Of a stretch of 64,000 nt of DNA, positions 48,615 to 61,173 are shown in pieces (position 1 is the first letter of the stretch; every line of letters starts with the position of its first letter). The translations under genes and the position numbers were made by a program. The notes under the pieces are model-generated. The model made no database searches. It was not told where the DNA came from and saw nothing but the letters and a program-made list of their open reading frames with translations. Origin of the DNA: Primula veris (Eukaryota; Streptophyta; Magnoliopsida; Ericales; Primulaceae); the NCBI GenBank assembly GCA_963682055.1, contig OY821742.1, positions 4,797,816 through 4,861,815 of the forward strand. The letters run 5' to 3'.

Positions 48615-50063
48615 GTTAACGGTGCTTGTTATTCTTCAAAGATTGCACATGACCGCTCTGACTGAGGATGCCAATCGTTCTTGAATCCGTTAACAGTCAG
48701 AAGGGTGTGATCACTTTTCTTGGTTACATTTAGTTATTAATATTTTCATGTGAACCTTGAATTAAGTTGTTTAGGTTCACGGAGTGTTTTCTTTGATCTT
48801 AGAGACTACCAAAACAGACAAAGTGATATAGTCAAGGGTCTTTCATTCCATTCGAAGCATCTTGTAATTGTTAGGTCTTTTTTATGAAATTTTCCACAAA
48901 GAACTCGACGCTATATAGAAAATCAGCTTGTTTACCCGAAAAAGTAAGAAGTATGTTTGTCCGATAAAGTAAGAAGTCCGTGTCTTCTTTCTCCCAGATT
49001 CGTAGATAAGACACTTCACAACAAATGTGTGGTTATCGGGTATCCATTTAGCTCCTTATACGAGGAGGATTTTAGGCGCAACACGCGGATCACATATCTC
49101 GATAAAGGAGGTCTTCTCCAAAAGTGGTGGGTCGTCACACTTATCATAAAACAGGGACTTTCTTTTATCCTTCAAAAACATGCACGATCAGAACGTTTTT
49201 CATGGGAATCTAGACAAACATAATAGCTACGTGATGTACGATAGTCGATTATGTGTTTTTATGACAACAAAAGATGAAATGGATGGAAATGATGAAACCT
49301 CTGAAAAAAGAGTATAGCCTACTTTCATTTTTTGTGTGTGAAGAAAGCGCACACGATTTCTCCGACCACGAGTGGACGTCATTTTTGTTTTTTTACGATT
49401 CAAATAATTAATTAAATATCAAAGGTCCTTGCGATTTAAGATAAATTCTATAAATTCTAGGTCCTAAAATATGAACAAGATAAACTTCACCAAGTCAAAG
49501 AGAGGCATTCGAAAGAGGAGATTATACATAAGTGCTATACATATTTTCACTTTCGTTATTGACTAGAAAATCTGAAAATTCTTAACCGGATGATGATGTG
49601 GAGAATCTCTTACTCTTCTCTCATTCGCTCGAACACAGATGAAATAAAGAAATACGGAATACATATGTGAGATTTCACCTCTTCTTAAAGAACCTGGATC
49701 TCCTCAATATCTCTCCTGATCACTAACTTAAACTGGCAAAAGATGCATAAGATTTGTCTACCGACTTCGAACATACCATTATGAAAATTGCTAAGTAATC
49801 CAGGATACATTATCGCCGACTCTCTCTATGGACGATTTCCTCTATTGAACACCATCCTAGCTGATATGCTTCACTAGGTTGTGTAGATAGAGTAGAAACG
49901 ATTCGATCGTTGCATTATATGTAGTGTAGTTGTACATTTGAAGATACATAAGCAATGTACATTTATGTTGCTCTATGTGTGTCTTTCAAGGGATATACTG
50001 ATTCATATCGCTTTCGAACAAGCTCATGAATTAGTTTTTCTCATGGTTTATTCTTAACCATCA
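48615..50063. other. Intergenic sequence without recognised content
   Basis: About 1.45 kb of less AT-rich sequence than its surroundings. It contains an 88-codon open frame at 48957-49223 that resembles no family I know. It may be old retrotransposon material, but no LTR or gag/pol motif was seen. Confidence 0.35.
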
Positions 50064-50071
50064 AATGCGAC

Positions 50072-50219
50072 CAGGTGCGGCTCAACAGTACTGGTTGCCC
50101 AAGGCCCATTACTAAAAAAAATAATATTTTTTTTGTTACCCCAGCCCAGTTTTTTTTGCCCCAGTCCAGTTTTTGCCCCAGCACCAAGTCTTACTGGACT
50201 TGGGCCTGGACCGCCCCTG
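50072..50219. mobile_element. Small hAT-like MITE, 148 bp
   Basis: Ends CAGGTGCGGCTCAAC and, reversed, CAGGGGCGGTCCAGG are inverted repeats of the CAGGGGCGG type. Flanks AATGCGAC (50064-50071) and AACGTGAC (50220-50227) match at 6 of 8 bases, both differences being C/T transitions. The interior repeats CCCCAG(T/C)CCAGTTTTT. Confidence 0.65.
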
Positions 50220-51142
50220 AACGTGACAATGATCCAACCAGGAGTGTAAAATAATCAAAAAGTCCCTTTCTGAATGTTTGGTTGTTTTCCAAGAAGCGGT
50301 GTTTAGTTCAATGTATTGACCTTCCATTATTGGATTTATATCAACACCGCACAAGTATTAGGGTATGAATGGACGTTTTATTTAAAATTATCTGCACTCC
50401 AAGATATATGATTACTTATATTTGATTATTAATGCATTTTCACATGATTGCTGAATTTAGCTGTTTTGTGGTTGATTTATCGATCTGAAGTCTTAATATA
50501 ACTCTTATGACATCGTGATTCTCTTCGAAAAATTTAATCCCGGACAAGAATAGCATAACACTCTTCTTAAGATTTTAAAGACTAGTTATAATGTTTTAAT
50601 GGCGTAAAGTTAAATACGATGCCTTATGAGTCAAACAGAAAGTAAAATACTTAAGTAGCCTTGTTGATTAAAAGTTAAAAGCAATTTCATTATGTCCACT
50701 TAAGTAGCTTCATTATGATTTTACCATGGATTAGTTTCATCATGATATTTATGTCTACTACCACATCAAAAATGATATTTATGTATGATTAAGGAATTAG
50801 CATGTTGTAAAATCCAGATTATCACAAAATGTATCCGAATTTCGTTGCAGGAATGTTTTTATTGTAAATTATACTTTATGGTTAGAAGCAGTCTTATGTT
50901 GTAGTTTATTAATGATAAAGTTAAACAATGTTATAATTCGTACTATAGCTAGTACTTTACATAAAAGGATTGTATTATTATTTTTGGGTATTTTTTCAGT
51001 GTGAAAACAATAATCTTTAGCAATTGACTTTATTTAGTTCTAATTCGATGTGCGTGGTTCTATACATATGTACTCGGTTTTTTTAGTTCAATTCATGATC
51101 CACAACATTATCACAGCACATGTCTAACATGTATATATATAA

Positions 51143-51593
51143 GAGTTTTTATACGTTTAGTACATCAAACTATCTATTTTTAACGATTTGAGTATCCATT
51201 TTTAAAAATTTTCAATTTGGGTACTACACTATAATAACTTTTCAATTTAGCTACCACCGTCTAAATTAATAACGGAATCATGTCACGTGACATTTGACAA
51301 ACATTAATTTGATAGTATAATTTATCAATTTTACACAAAAATATGTCATGCTAAAAAATTATTTTTTTTTCCAATTTTACACATAACAAAATTTTGGATT
51401 ATGTGCAAAATTATCAAATTACCCTATCAAATTAACGTTTGTCAAATGTCACGTGACATGATTTCGTGATTAATTTAGATAGTGGTAATTAAATTGAAAA
51501 TTTATTATAGTGTGCACAAATTAAAAAATTTAAAAGATATGTAATCAAATCGTTAACAACACTATAATTTGGTGTATTAAACGTATTTTTTCC
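51143..51593. mobile_element. Long-arm foldback element, AAAAATA-ended family
   Basis: Inverted arms of nearly 200 bp: TACGTTTAGTACATCAAACTA against TAATTTGGTGTATTAAACGT, and TGTCACGTGACATTTGACAAA against TTTGTCAAATGTCACGTGACA. The central spacer is short. The element ends resemble those at 48109. The arms include the palindrome GTCACGTGAC, a G-box core. Confidence 0.65.
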
Positions 51594-51697
51594 TATATAT
51601 TATGTCACAGAAATATAGGAAACATTTTGTTCCAATATCAGTTCACACTCTTGATCCATAACATAAGCACAACAGGCCTAATCTAGGCCCTTAATTA

Positions 51698-52422
51698 TAG
51701 GGATGTAAATAAGATGAGTTGTTCGTGAAATTGTTCGTGTTTGGCTCGCCTAATGCTCGGTTCATGTTCGTTCATTTATAAATGAACACGATAATGAACA
51801 AGAATATAGTGTTCGTCTATTAAGTGAACTGAACATGAACAACCCTCTGTTCGGTTCGTCTAAACTCGTGTTCGTGTAACTATATATAAAGTTTGATAAA
51901 ATAAAATAAATAAATCTATTAAAGATGTAACAAAAATTAATATTACTACACAATTAATAAACTTATTTATGCTATAATAATATAAATGATATGTTTGTAT
52001 TATTTTGAACTTATTATGTTAATTTATATCATCATACTATAAATACAGTCACCGATTTTATCGTTAAGTATTCAACTCGTTAAAGTAATCATACGTATGT
52101 AAAAAAGAATTTATATAATATATAAACTTAAATTATATGTGAAGTAGGTTATTCTAGTTAACAATATAGTAATATATGATAAAAGAAAAATATATTTTAA
52201 AAAGAAAGAAAAATATATATTTTTTTCAATTATTAAATATTTTGAAAGAAATTAGATGTTCACGAACAACTCGTGTTCGGCTCGTCAAATGTTCGATTCA
52301 TGTTCGTCAAATGTTCGTTCGTATTTAAATGAACATGAACCGAACATGAACAAAAGTTTTAGTTCATGAACTGAACATGAACAGAGGGTTGTTCGGTTCG
52401 TTTCGTTTCATTTACGGCCCTA
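51698..52422. mobile_element. hAT-like element with GTTCGTG words
   Basis: 725 bp flanked by the perfect 8-bp duplication CTTAATTA (51690-51697 and 52423-52430). Ends are TAGGGATGTAAAT and, reversed, TAGGGCCGTAAAT. Both subterminal regions are filled with short words such as TGTTCGTG, GAACATGAAC and GTTCGGTTCG; the centre is AT-rich. No transposase ORF. Confidence 0.88.
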
Positions 52423-53089
52423 CTTAATTAGTATCACAAACTCTTTAAGGTCCGACTTCTCTACTAAATGGTAATGCTTAAACCTCTTCTCAGCAACCGT
52501 TTACTGCATGACGTTCGAATGCATTTGAAGACGGAAAATAATTCATGTTATTTGACTGGCCACGAGTAGAACTTGGTGGATGAAACTACATCCACCATCT
52601 AACTCAGAATCAACAAAAACAATCACTTGATCAGTGGGAATAATAAATCCTTGTCCACACATTATATATAATGTGGACAAAATAACTAAATATTATGTCA
52701 GTAAAAAAAAAAGACCCACAGTTTTTTCCCCATTTGATTTTCACGTCCTTCCTCTGCATGTTCCAAAACCAACCGAAGTATTGGATCTTTCACATCACAT
52801 TTCTAACATGGCCTCATTGACGACAACAACAGAAAATGTACATATAAATAATACTTAATTATAAAAAACCCGAATCATAAAACACTATTAAAGATGGGTA
52901 CATACTATTTTATTTATTTCTATTATACCTTTAAAATAAATGACACATCATCATATCTCTACTCTCCCTGCTATATGCATTTAATAAAACTTACACCACA
53001 TCACATGAGTGATTTAAAACTTAACATATATGAGTTCAGAAACGTACTTGTCAAACTTACTCCCTTTTATACGAGACGATGATTTGAGT

Positions 53090-53275
53090 TAAGGGTGGGC
53101 AAAAAATCCGCAAACCTGCCCCGTAACCCAATCCGTGCGGATTGGGGCGGGTTGGGGCGGGTTGGGTGTCAAAAAAAGTTAAATCCGCCCCGCCCCAATC
53201 CGTAAAAAAATTCGTGGGTTGGGTTAGGGTTGGGGTTTCCAAACCGCGGGTTAATCCACCCCAACCCGTTTCAAT

Positions 53276-53315
<40 letters not shown>

Positions 53316-53953
53316 TTTCTCAAGATTTTTTTAATTATTATCTATTATCTAACAAAACGAGATGCAAAATGTAATAAAATTGATGTAAACTCTTAATGGA
53401 ATTTCAATATGTTGTCATATACCAATTCAACTTTTCATTGTAAATTTTTGCAGTTCAAAGATGTCACTACCATACCCTCAAGGCTTAAACAATTGTTCGA
53501 CACTGCCTAAATAATCCCGGTTGATGGTCATACTAAGTGGATTATTAATTTTGATTTCAATTGTTATGTAGTTTTCTAATTTTGATTATGTTGATGAAGA
53601 ATAATTTGTTTTGTTTTGTTTTTTGTTCCGAACATTCTAAACGTATTTTAGTTGGCTTTTAGTTTATATTTCTATTTGAAAGATTTATTTTTTTTAAAAT
53701 ATTTAGGTAAATTATGCGAAATAATGAAAAATTAATGACTAAAATGAAAATTCAAGAAACAACCCGCACCCAATCCGCCCCGCTTGATTTGGATTGGGTT
53801 GGGTTGGGTTGAGGTTTTAATTATAATGGGTTGGGTTGGGTTGAGTTGGGATTTGAATTTCACTAATTCGCCCCAATCCGTCCCGCCATTTATTTTACGG
53901 GGCGGGTTAGGATTGAGACCAATCCGTCCCAATCCGCCACGTGCCCACCCCTA
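53090..53953. mobile_element. hAT-like element with GGGTTGGG words
   Basis: 864 bp flanked by the perfect 8-bp duplication ATTTGAGT (53082-53089 and 53954-53961). Ends are TAAGGGTGGGCA and, reversed, TAGGGGTGGGCA. Subterminal regions consist of CCCCAATCCG, GGGTTGGGTT and CAACCCG words in both orientations. A TA microsatellite occupies about 53280-53312. The apparent ORFs here come from the repeated words. Confidence 0.88.
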
Positions 53954-54056
53954 ATTTGAGTGTTTGGCAAATTAAGTAGGTTTTTGTTGGCCCGGGTGCG
54001 GCTAACCTTAGAGGGGGGGGTGAATAAGGTTTTGGTGATTTTCGCCTAATTAAAAT

Positions 54057-54878
54057 TGAGTTATTTGACGATTTACCTTTATGTTTGCGTTGGCCTTTAA
54101 GCTTTAGTATTTCATTGACGATTCGAATGATTTGCATTGAATTTTCGTCGTCATTGGATAGCTCATCGCTTTCGTCACAAATTGTTCCTTTGAAAGCTAT
54201 CTCCCTCTTTTTCGAGATTGGCTTATGACTATTGAGGGTGATCTCGTGAGTAATGAGTGAACCCGTCAAAGCATCAAGAGTGTAGGTGTTCATGTCGTGC
54301 GCCTCTTGAATTGCGGTGACCTTTGGTTCCCATTCTTTCGGTAAGCTCCGAATCACCTTTGAGACCATTTCCTTAGAAGACAAACACTTACCAAGAGATG
54401 TTAATCCATTAGTAATAGTTGTAAACCTAGCAAGCATATCGGAAATGGTTTCACCCTCGCTCATTTTAAAAAGCTCGTAGTCATGAACTAATAGTTGGAG
54501 TTTGCAATCCTTAACTTGGTTAGTCCCTTCATGCATTACTACTAGCTTATCCCACATACCCTTAGCGGTTTTACAAGCGGAAATTTTGTTGTACTCGTTA
54601 GGAGAAACGGCACAAACAATAGTGTACATCGCTTTGGCGTTAGTAGAGTAGGCTTCTAGTTGAGCGTTATCTAGGTCCTCTACGGGGATTGGGTTCTCGC
54701 TATTTTCGGATTTAGGAGCGGAATATCCTACTTTAATAATCTTCCAAAGATTGACATTGTAGCTTTGTAGGAACATGCTCATCCTATCTTTCCAATAACT
54801 ATAGTTTATCCCATCAAAATAAGGTGGAGTATTGAGGGATAAAGCTATGCCGGATGCGAAATTGTATAAGTTAGCCAT
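54057..54878 (-). pseudogene. Copia-type gag fragment (DUF4219/UBN2-like)
   Basis: The frame opens with ATG at 54878, 60 bases inside the 5' LTR, and encodes a Ty1/copia-type Gag: PPYFDGINYSYWKDRMSMFL near the N-terminus, then AKGMWDKLVVMHEGTNQVKD and SDMLARFTTITNGLTSLGK (UBN2 domain). It is cut at about 54057 by the internal deletion, before any zinc knuckle; the frame then runs on through the LTR end into the neighbouring hAT element to 53907. Without its C-terminus and pol it is a relic. Confidence 0.85.
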
Positions 54879-54940
54879 CGGGATCTTAACTCTTAAATCG
54901 TTAGATTCCTATATGCAAGAGCCTCGGCTCTGATACCAAT

Positions 54941-56192
54941 TGTTGGCCCGTGTGCGGCTAATCCTTAGAGGGGGGGTGAATAAGGATTTGGCGATTTTCG
55001 CCTAATTAAAATTCTATGTAACTAACCACCCAACTTATGCAATTCTAAGCTTAAGCGTTTTAACAAGAGTTAATAAATTGCTAAAATAACTAAACGCAAG
55101 CAATAAATACGCAAGAATATAAGTTGCGGAAAGTAAAAGCAAGGGAAGAAAATGACACCGTGATTTATAGAGGTTCGGCAAACGCGCCTACGTCCTCTCC
55201 TCGGTACTACCGAGTATTTCACTAAAAAATCTTTCCGAATTTTACAATTCCTATCGAGCTCAATCAATCGATTGGCTCACCCTCTACCCGAGTTTCCTAA
55301 CTCTTGATACAAGTGCAAGCGTACACGTCTATTGAGTCAACGACTCCCCCTCAATCTATGAGTACCCGAATGAAAAGACCTAGAGCTTTTAAGCTTCACT
55401 TGCTTACAAAGCCTCTACCCGATCACTCGCTCACAAATGAGTTTATAAAACACTCGTTACAATTTTGTTACAATAATGTAACTACACTCACTATTCTATT
55501 TGCTTCTAAATAAGCTAATTTGTGAGTCTTGGTTGTTGAATGAGCTTGAATCGCTTTCTTCTTTGATTTCCTCTTTTTCGAATATTTTCACCAAAATGGT
55601 GATAAATTGGGTTTTTATTGAAAGAGGTATTTGGATAATAGATTTGTGTTTTGGAAGAGAGATTGAGCTTGTATATATAGACCAGAGGTTTGTTTTTCTG
55701 GGTTATGACCGTTAGAAGTGGTTGAGGCTGTTTTAAGCTATTTTCCAGAAAAAGCTGAAAAGCTGTTTTCGAATTCTGTAGAAAACGATCGGTCGTTTTC
55801 TACAGTCGATCGGTCGTTTTCCAGAAAACGATCGGTCATTTCTGAGTTTCGATCGGTCGTTTTTTCGACGTGCTCTCTGGAAGAATTTGGACCAAAAACG
55901 ATCGGTCGTTTTTGTCCAGTCGATCGGTCGTCTGTAATCCTGGTCTCGTAAATCTTCGAATGCTCATAACTTCTTCGTTTTAATTAGCTCCGATTTTGGT
56001 TCCGCTTGAACCTATGGCTTCGTTATCGAATGCTCTATCATTTAAAGACCTGAAATCTACATTTTCTCTTCTTTGGAAAATACAAGCATTATATCAACGA
56101 AATAGAGAAATAGTAAAATCGTAAAATCGTAAAATCATTAAAAACATAATCAAGGTTATAATCAAAATCATTATTGAACTCTAAGTTCAACA
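54941..56192 (-). repeat. 5' LTR of the copia-like element
   Basis: Single complete LTR. Between 55780 and 55940 it repeats the word CGATCGGTCGTTTT about six times, with GTCGATCGGTCG variants. A CTATATATACAAG TATA box occurs near 55675 (minus strand), which fits U3 to the right and R/U5 to the left. The transcription direction is minus. Confidence 0.75.
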
Positions 56193-56324
56193 GTTTTTAT
56201 GTGCTAATTATTGATTAACAAGAAATGCTACATAATGTTACTAAATATGGTACACGATGCTACTTATTTTTATATTTTGTTATTAAATTTGATGATACTA
56301 TATATTACATAATGTTACTATATA

Positions 56325-56639
56325 CTCCATCCGTCTCTTTTTAAGTGTCCCGTTTGAAAATTTGAACTTTTTAAAGTTAAAAATTTGATATATAGACTAC
56401 CTATATTGCCCTTATTAAAATCATAATTAAATTGATTTATGGGGATAAAATATCTCATGAATGGTAAGTCTGTCACATTATTATGTTTATTTCATTTTAT
56501 GTTCTCTTTTTTATTTTAATATTATTTAAAGGGTAAAATAGTAAGTTTGTTATTTTTTAATTACCAAATTGAGAAGTGGACACTTATTTTGATACAGTCC
56601 AATAAGAAATAATGGACACTTAAAAAGAAACAGAGAGAA
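56325..56639. mobile_element. Stowaway MITE of a second family
   Basis: 315 bp with TA at 56323-56324 and 56640-56641. Ends CTCCATCCGTCTCTTTTTAA and, reversed, TTCTCTCTGTTTCTTTTTAA, both followed by GTGTCC, are classical Stowaway termini. Distinct from the 235-bp family found elsewhere in the window. No coding content. Confidence 0.8.
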
Positions 56640-56641
56640 TA

Positions 56642-58258
56642 TGATACACGATTCTACTATAAATGCCACATGATGCTACAAATGATACATGATACTACTT
56701 ATTTTTACTATTTATTTTTAATTTTAATGCTACAATATATCTATCAAATGTTAAATAAGAGTTGCGAATGATGCTAAATTATTTTTCCAACATGTTGTAG
56801 ATATTGATTTTTAATATGTGGAGTGATTTATAGAGAGGGAGGGAAAATGATAATTAATTTTATGGAATGATTTATGGAGAATTTAAATAAATATTTATGA
56901 GATGATGTTTAATGAAATTTAAGGGTATTTTTGTCTTATAAATTTACATATATATATAAAGCCTTAAATTTACATGTGTTGTGTTTGTGTGTTTTTTTTT
57001 TTTTCCAAACACTAAGCATAATCGATATAGTGTGAAACCGCCTAACATTATCGGCCATATTTGTTTAGACATGTGACTTATTGTAATCAATTATTAGGTA
57101 GTACGTATGTGGCCTTTGGGATGATAACTTATAAAAGTCTTAAGTTTGATAAATTGGTTTGGATAAATTAACACGAGACTTACTTGATGAATTGAATCTA
57201 TATTAACATCTTGCATGAATTTTAAATTTAGAGATTAATTAGTATCCAATGGGCATGCACATGTACAAAATTAAAATAAATTAAATATTAGATTACTATC
57301 GTCACGTTCACTTGTTCAACAGTGAATACTTGTTCAACAAAATTACATAACATCTAAAAATTTAAAAGCCCCCAGGATTGCCTCGAACATTATTAGCTCC
57401 GATTACTTAAAATAATTTTGTACTAAATAAGCAAGAATAATTAATTGAATAAAAGAAAACACTAATAATTAAGTGAAAGCTGTTAACTGTTTATTTATTC
57501 ACGAATATATAAGATTTTATCTATTGTACAACATAAGATTATCAATTTTCTTTACTTTTACTCAAATATATATCTAATATTTTTCAAATGTCATTTCCTT
57601 TCATATTGGTGTGATAAGAATAATTTGAAATACATAACTTTACTAAAACATCAGGACTCATTTTATTAAATATGTATTTGCATTTCACAAATAACATACA
57701 GACACATTCTGTTAATATGTATAAATAATTATTAAAATAAGTAACATGCATGTACGTACGTAACTGTATAAATTAATTTTTCCGAATAACTAAATTAAGT
57801 CATGACAAAAATGTATAACTTACAGTTATTAAATTAATTGGCTGTAACCAAGATGAAAAAGTAAGAAAATAGCTAGGTTATTGGATCAGAAATTAATAGT
57901 TTAAATTAAAAAAATAAAACTAACCTTACAGTTTCATCACATAACCCTTTCAAAACCGCTTTACTAATAAAGACAAAAATGTACAAATTCCATTTTTTTA
58001 ATAATTTTGTTTTTGTGGGCTGAATTAAATCACATGGTAGCCGTTATTTCTTCTTTAATTCCGACGCTTACAAAGTTACAAGTAACTCATTGAAGAGGTT
58101 GCCACGTAACCAGACTAAGTCGGTATGGATTAGGGATTTAGCACCAATCAAAAAACTAAAACAGTACTAGTAGCATTAGAATAAAAATTAAATAAACTTC
58201 ATACTTCAATGCTTCACATCATAAGTTTTTTTTTTAATTATTATTTTGGTATAAAATG
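56642..58258. other. AT-rich intergenic sequence
   Basis: Low-complexity AT-rich DNA without a recognisable gene or complete transposon. The words TGATACATGATACTAC and TACATAATGTTACTA recur on both sides of the Stowaway element, indicating an older local repeat into which it inserted. Confidence 0.4.
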
Positions 58259-58338
58259 ATTGTGGCTAAATTTAACAGTTTAGTAACAAATTATGTTCCT
58301 ATTTGTTGCTAAACTGTTGCTAAAATTTAACCATAACC
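58259..58338. repeat. Short hairpin, 30-bp arms
   Basis: TTAACAGTTTAGTAACAAAT and ATTTGTTGCTAAACTGTTGC are inverted copies, extended by GGCTAAATTT and AAATTTAACC, around an 11-base loop. Probably the remains of a small MITE. Confidence 0.5.
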
Positions 58339-58369
58339 AATTTAACCATATAACTTAAAAAAGTTTATG

Positions 58370-58880
58370 ATAGAACATAAAAAGTGGACCTCAGTATATC
58401 TATTCGGGTACGAGTCGATCCACCCAGCATAGAGGGGTATCCAATGCTTGAATGGGTTATTCCATGCTTTTCTTTGAGAATAAGAGTGAACATCGAAAGC
58501 CCAAGCCCATTTAATTAGAGACCCATGTCTGAAAAATCTCATGAGATGGAGACATATGTCAACATCCTAGGAGGCATAATTGCCTATAAATAGCCAAGTA
58601 TAAAAGAAGGATCAGAAAATCTACCTAAAAAATATAGAGAGAAGGAGAGAGAAGAGAAAAACTTGTCAGAACTCACCACACTCAAAAGCACACCGAGCAA
58701 GATACAAGACCGAACACCGAGATCGAAGGAAGATCAAGATCAGCAGAGCAAGTTATAATACCGAGCATAGATATATATAAGAAATTGTATTCCGAGCAAA
58801 TATACCACCGAGCTTAATAAAGATTAAAGAAGAGTTTATTGTTTATTCTATTTTTATATACTATATTATTGTTGAAAAGT
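58370..58880 (+). mobile_element. Possible LTR fragment with TATA box
   Basis: Contains CTATAAATAGCC near 58585 followed by a long purine-rich leader (GAGAGAAGGAGAGAGAAGAG) and repeated CACCGAGC / ACCGAGCA words, the layout of many plant Gypsy LTRs. TG and CA ends and a target duplication could not be found, so this may be a truncated LTR or another promoter. Confidence 0.35.
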
Positions 58881-59454
58881 CTAACCACACCTGCAAAATT
58901 TATGGGGTTGTCGGTTTATAATGTGAAATTAACTTATTCTTGTATTCATGTAGGGTGGTTGTATTTTTATGTTGTACAACTCAAATAAGTCACGGCGCCG
59001 ATATATGGGATAGTCACTCTCTATCCAGAGTGGAATTTATATAATAAGATGTGACAATGAGAAGACAAATGTATCATCATGATTTTTGTTTTGTTGATCA
59101 TGTAATTTGAATTTATCAAAGTTTTAATTTATGTTTAATTAAAGAGTAATGTCATCCTACAATCAAACTGACAGATTGATTATTCCAAGTTGTCACAATA
59201 CCTCACATGTTTTCAAAAATTAAAAAATTATTGTTGTTGGCAACGTTGAAAATATGTGACGTATGGCATGACCGTACATAATATAATTTAAATCTTATCC
59301 AATTATGCCACAAACTTAAAAATTAAGTTTGAAGATATAATAAAATGGATCTGATCTTTATTCATTGATAACTGTAGTATAAAAAGATCATTCAGACTCT
59401 TTATATAGATGAGAGACGGTGTTTACATGAACATAAATTATAACTTGTAACCCA

Positions 59455-59493
59455 AGTAAAGCCCAAGACTAGGGCCCAAGACTAGGGCCCAAG
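59455..59493. repeat. Three-unit 14-bp tandem repeat
   Basis: GCCCAAGACTAGG is repeated almost exactly three times. It lies beside AT-rich DNA and has no evident function. Confidence 0.6.
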
Positions 59494-59539
59494 ACTAAGC
59501 ACAAATAACGTACAACAAGAACAATTTTGTAGAGACTAA

Positions 59540-61130
59540 TTCTTAGAGCATGGCCCAAGAGTATGACCCAAAATATTAATTTTTGTGATAAAAATAATTT
59601 TTTAGATAAAAATAAATTTTTGTCCTCAAATATAACTTTAAAGCATATGATTAAAAAAAAATTCGATGCAAAAACAATCTCATATGGACATAATTAAGAG
59701 ACAATTTAATTTAGTATAAAAAAGTATTTGGAGACGAATTTTAACTGTCTGCTTATTATGTTCGTATGTGATTGCCTTTATAAATAATTTTTTTTTTCAA
59801 ATTATGTGTCTAAAAGTTAGATTTGGATACAAATTTTTTATTTTTTTGTCTAAAACATTATTTTTGTCCCGAAAAATTATCATTTGGAGATAAAATTTGA
59901 TTGAGTCTAAAAATATTGTCACTAATTCTTAATTTTGTTGTAATGTATGACTATTAGGGAGAGCGAAACGAAATAAATAATAAACTCAAGAGATTGAAAT
60001 TGATTGTCGAGTGAAAATATACACGAATACGCTAAATAAAGAAGTGTCCACCACAATAAACATTAGATTTACGAACAAATTTTCTTGAAGCAATCGAAAT
60101 TTGTCTCCAAATAGTATTTTTTAGGGACAAAAATAAATTTTTAGAAACTAAAATAATTTTTTTATCCTCAAATCTAACGTTTATAAATGACAAAAATTCA
60201 AAAAAAATCGTCTCTAAAGACCACCCGTATCAACTAAGGAGATAATTTAAATGTGTACCAAAATCTATTTTGAGAAAAAATTAAATTGTTTCATTAACTT
60301 GGTATGTGATTGTGTTTGGAGACAATTTTTTTAAAAAATGTTCTTACAAATTAGATTTGGGGACGAAAAAATTATTTTTGTCCTTCAAAAAATTATTTGC
60401 CTTTAAAAAATACCATTTAGAGACAAATTTTAATGACCTCTAGATCTTACTTTTTTTGTAATGGCCGATAACACAATTATTCATTCATATCTAGTGTTAT
60501 AAATGACACAAAACCGTTATTTAGCTATATGTCGATCGGAAACTGCAATCATGTAAATTAACGGGGGTCAATAGCTAGGCATGATAGTCATAAACCTCAT
60601 ATGCTTAAAGTTGTTAAAAGATGAAAATGAATTCATGGAGTCATGGGAAACCAAATTTTGTTGCGATCCATATTCAAGCACATACCCAAATGTACCATTG
60701 CAGTAATCCCAAAATCTCTCATAAATCTTTTAACGAAACAAACTCATAGATGTAGGCATGAATGGTCGTTGAGTACAACAAGCTTAAGAATTATAGACAA
60801 TATTTTTAAAGTTAATCAAATTTTGTGTCCACAAATCTAACTTTTAGACACATAATTTAAATTTTTTTTTGTCTCTAAAGACAATAACATACGAACATAC
60901 GCAGACAATTAAAATTTGTCTCTAAATAATTTTTGAGACAAAATTACATTGTCTCCTTATGTCCGTATGATATTATTTTTGATGACAATTTTTTTTTTCA
61001 AAATTATATGCCTAAAAATTAGATTTAGAGACAAAAGACTTATTTTTATCCCGAAAATTTATAATTTGTAGATAAAATTTGATTATGTCTAAAAAAAATT
61101 ATCCATAATTGTTAAGTTTATTGTAGTGTT
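59540..61130. mobile_element. Degenerate CACTA-like repeats in both orientations
   Basis: Phrases such as AGAGACAAATTTTAA, GGACAAAAATAA and ATTTTTGTCC(C/T) recur many times on both strands. Putative ends resemble the CACTACAA type: TTATTGTAGTG near 61118-61128, TTGTTGTAATG near 59935, TTTTTTGTAATG near 60455 and CACCACAATAAAC at 60050. Several overlapping or nested relics are likely; single elements could not be delimited and no transposase was seen. Confidence 0.45.
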
Positions 61131-61173
61131 TATCCAAAATTAAAATGTCATACCATCATTTAGCTCTTATAAC

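Larger units (their letters stand above)
53985..56192 (-). mobile_element. Internally deleted copia-like LTR retrotransposon
   Basis: Flanked by the 5-bp duplication GTTTT (53980-53984 and 56193-56197). On the minus strand: a 1,252-bp 5' LTR (56192-54941, starting TGTTGAAC and ending GCCAACA), a primer-binding site TGGTATCAGAGC complementary to initiator tRNA-Met (just below 54940), a gag start, then only the last 72 or so bases of the 3' LTR (54056-53985). All of pol and most of the 3' LTR are missing, so the copy cannot move by itself. Confidence 0.88.

Noticed and set aside
48957..49223. 88-residue ORF
   Set aside because: No recognised motif, no splice context and no similarity to retrotransposon proteins that I can see.
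53057..53396. Overlapping ORFs on both strands at the GGGTTGGG-rich element
   Set aside because: They follow repeated words and a TA microsatellite in a non-autonomous transposon.
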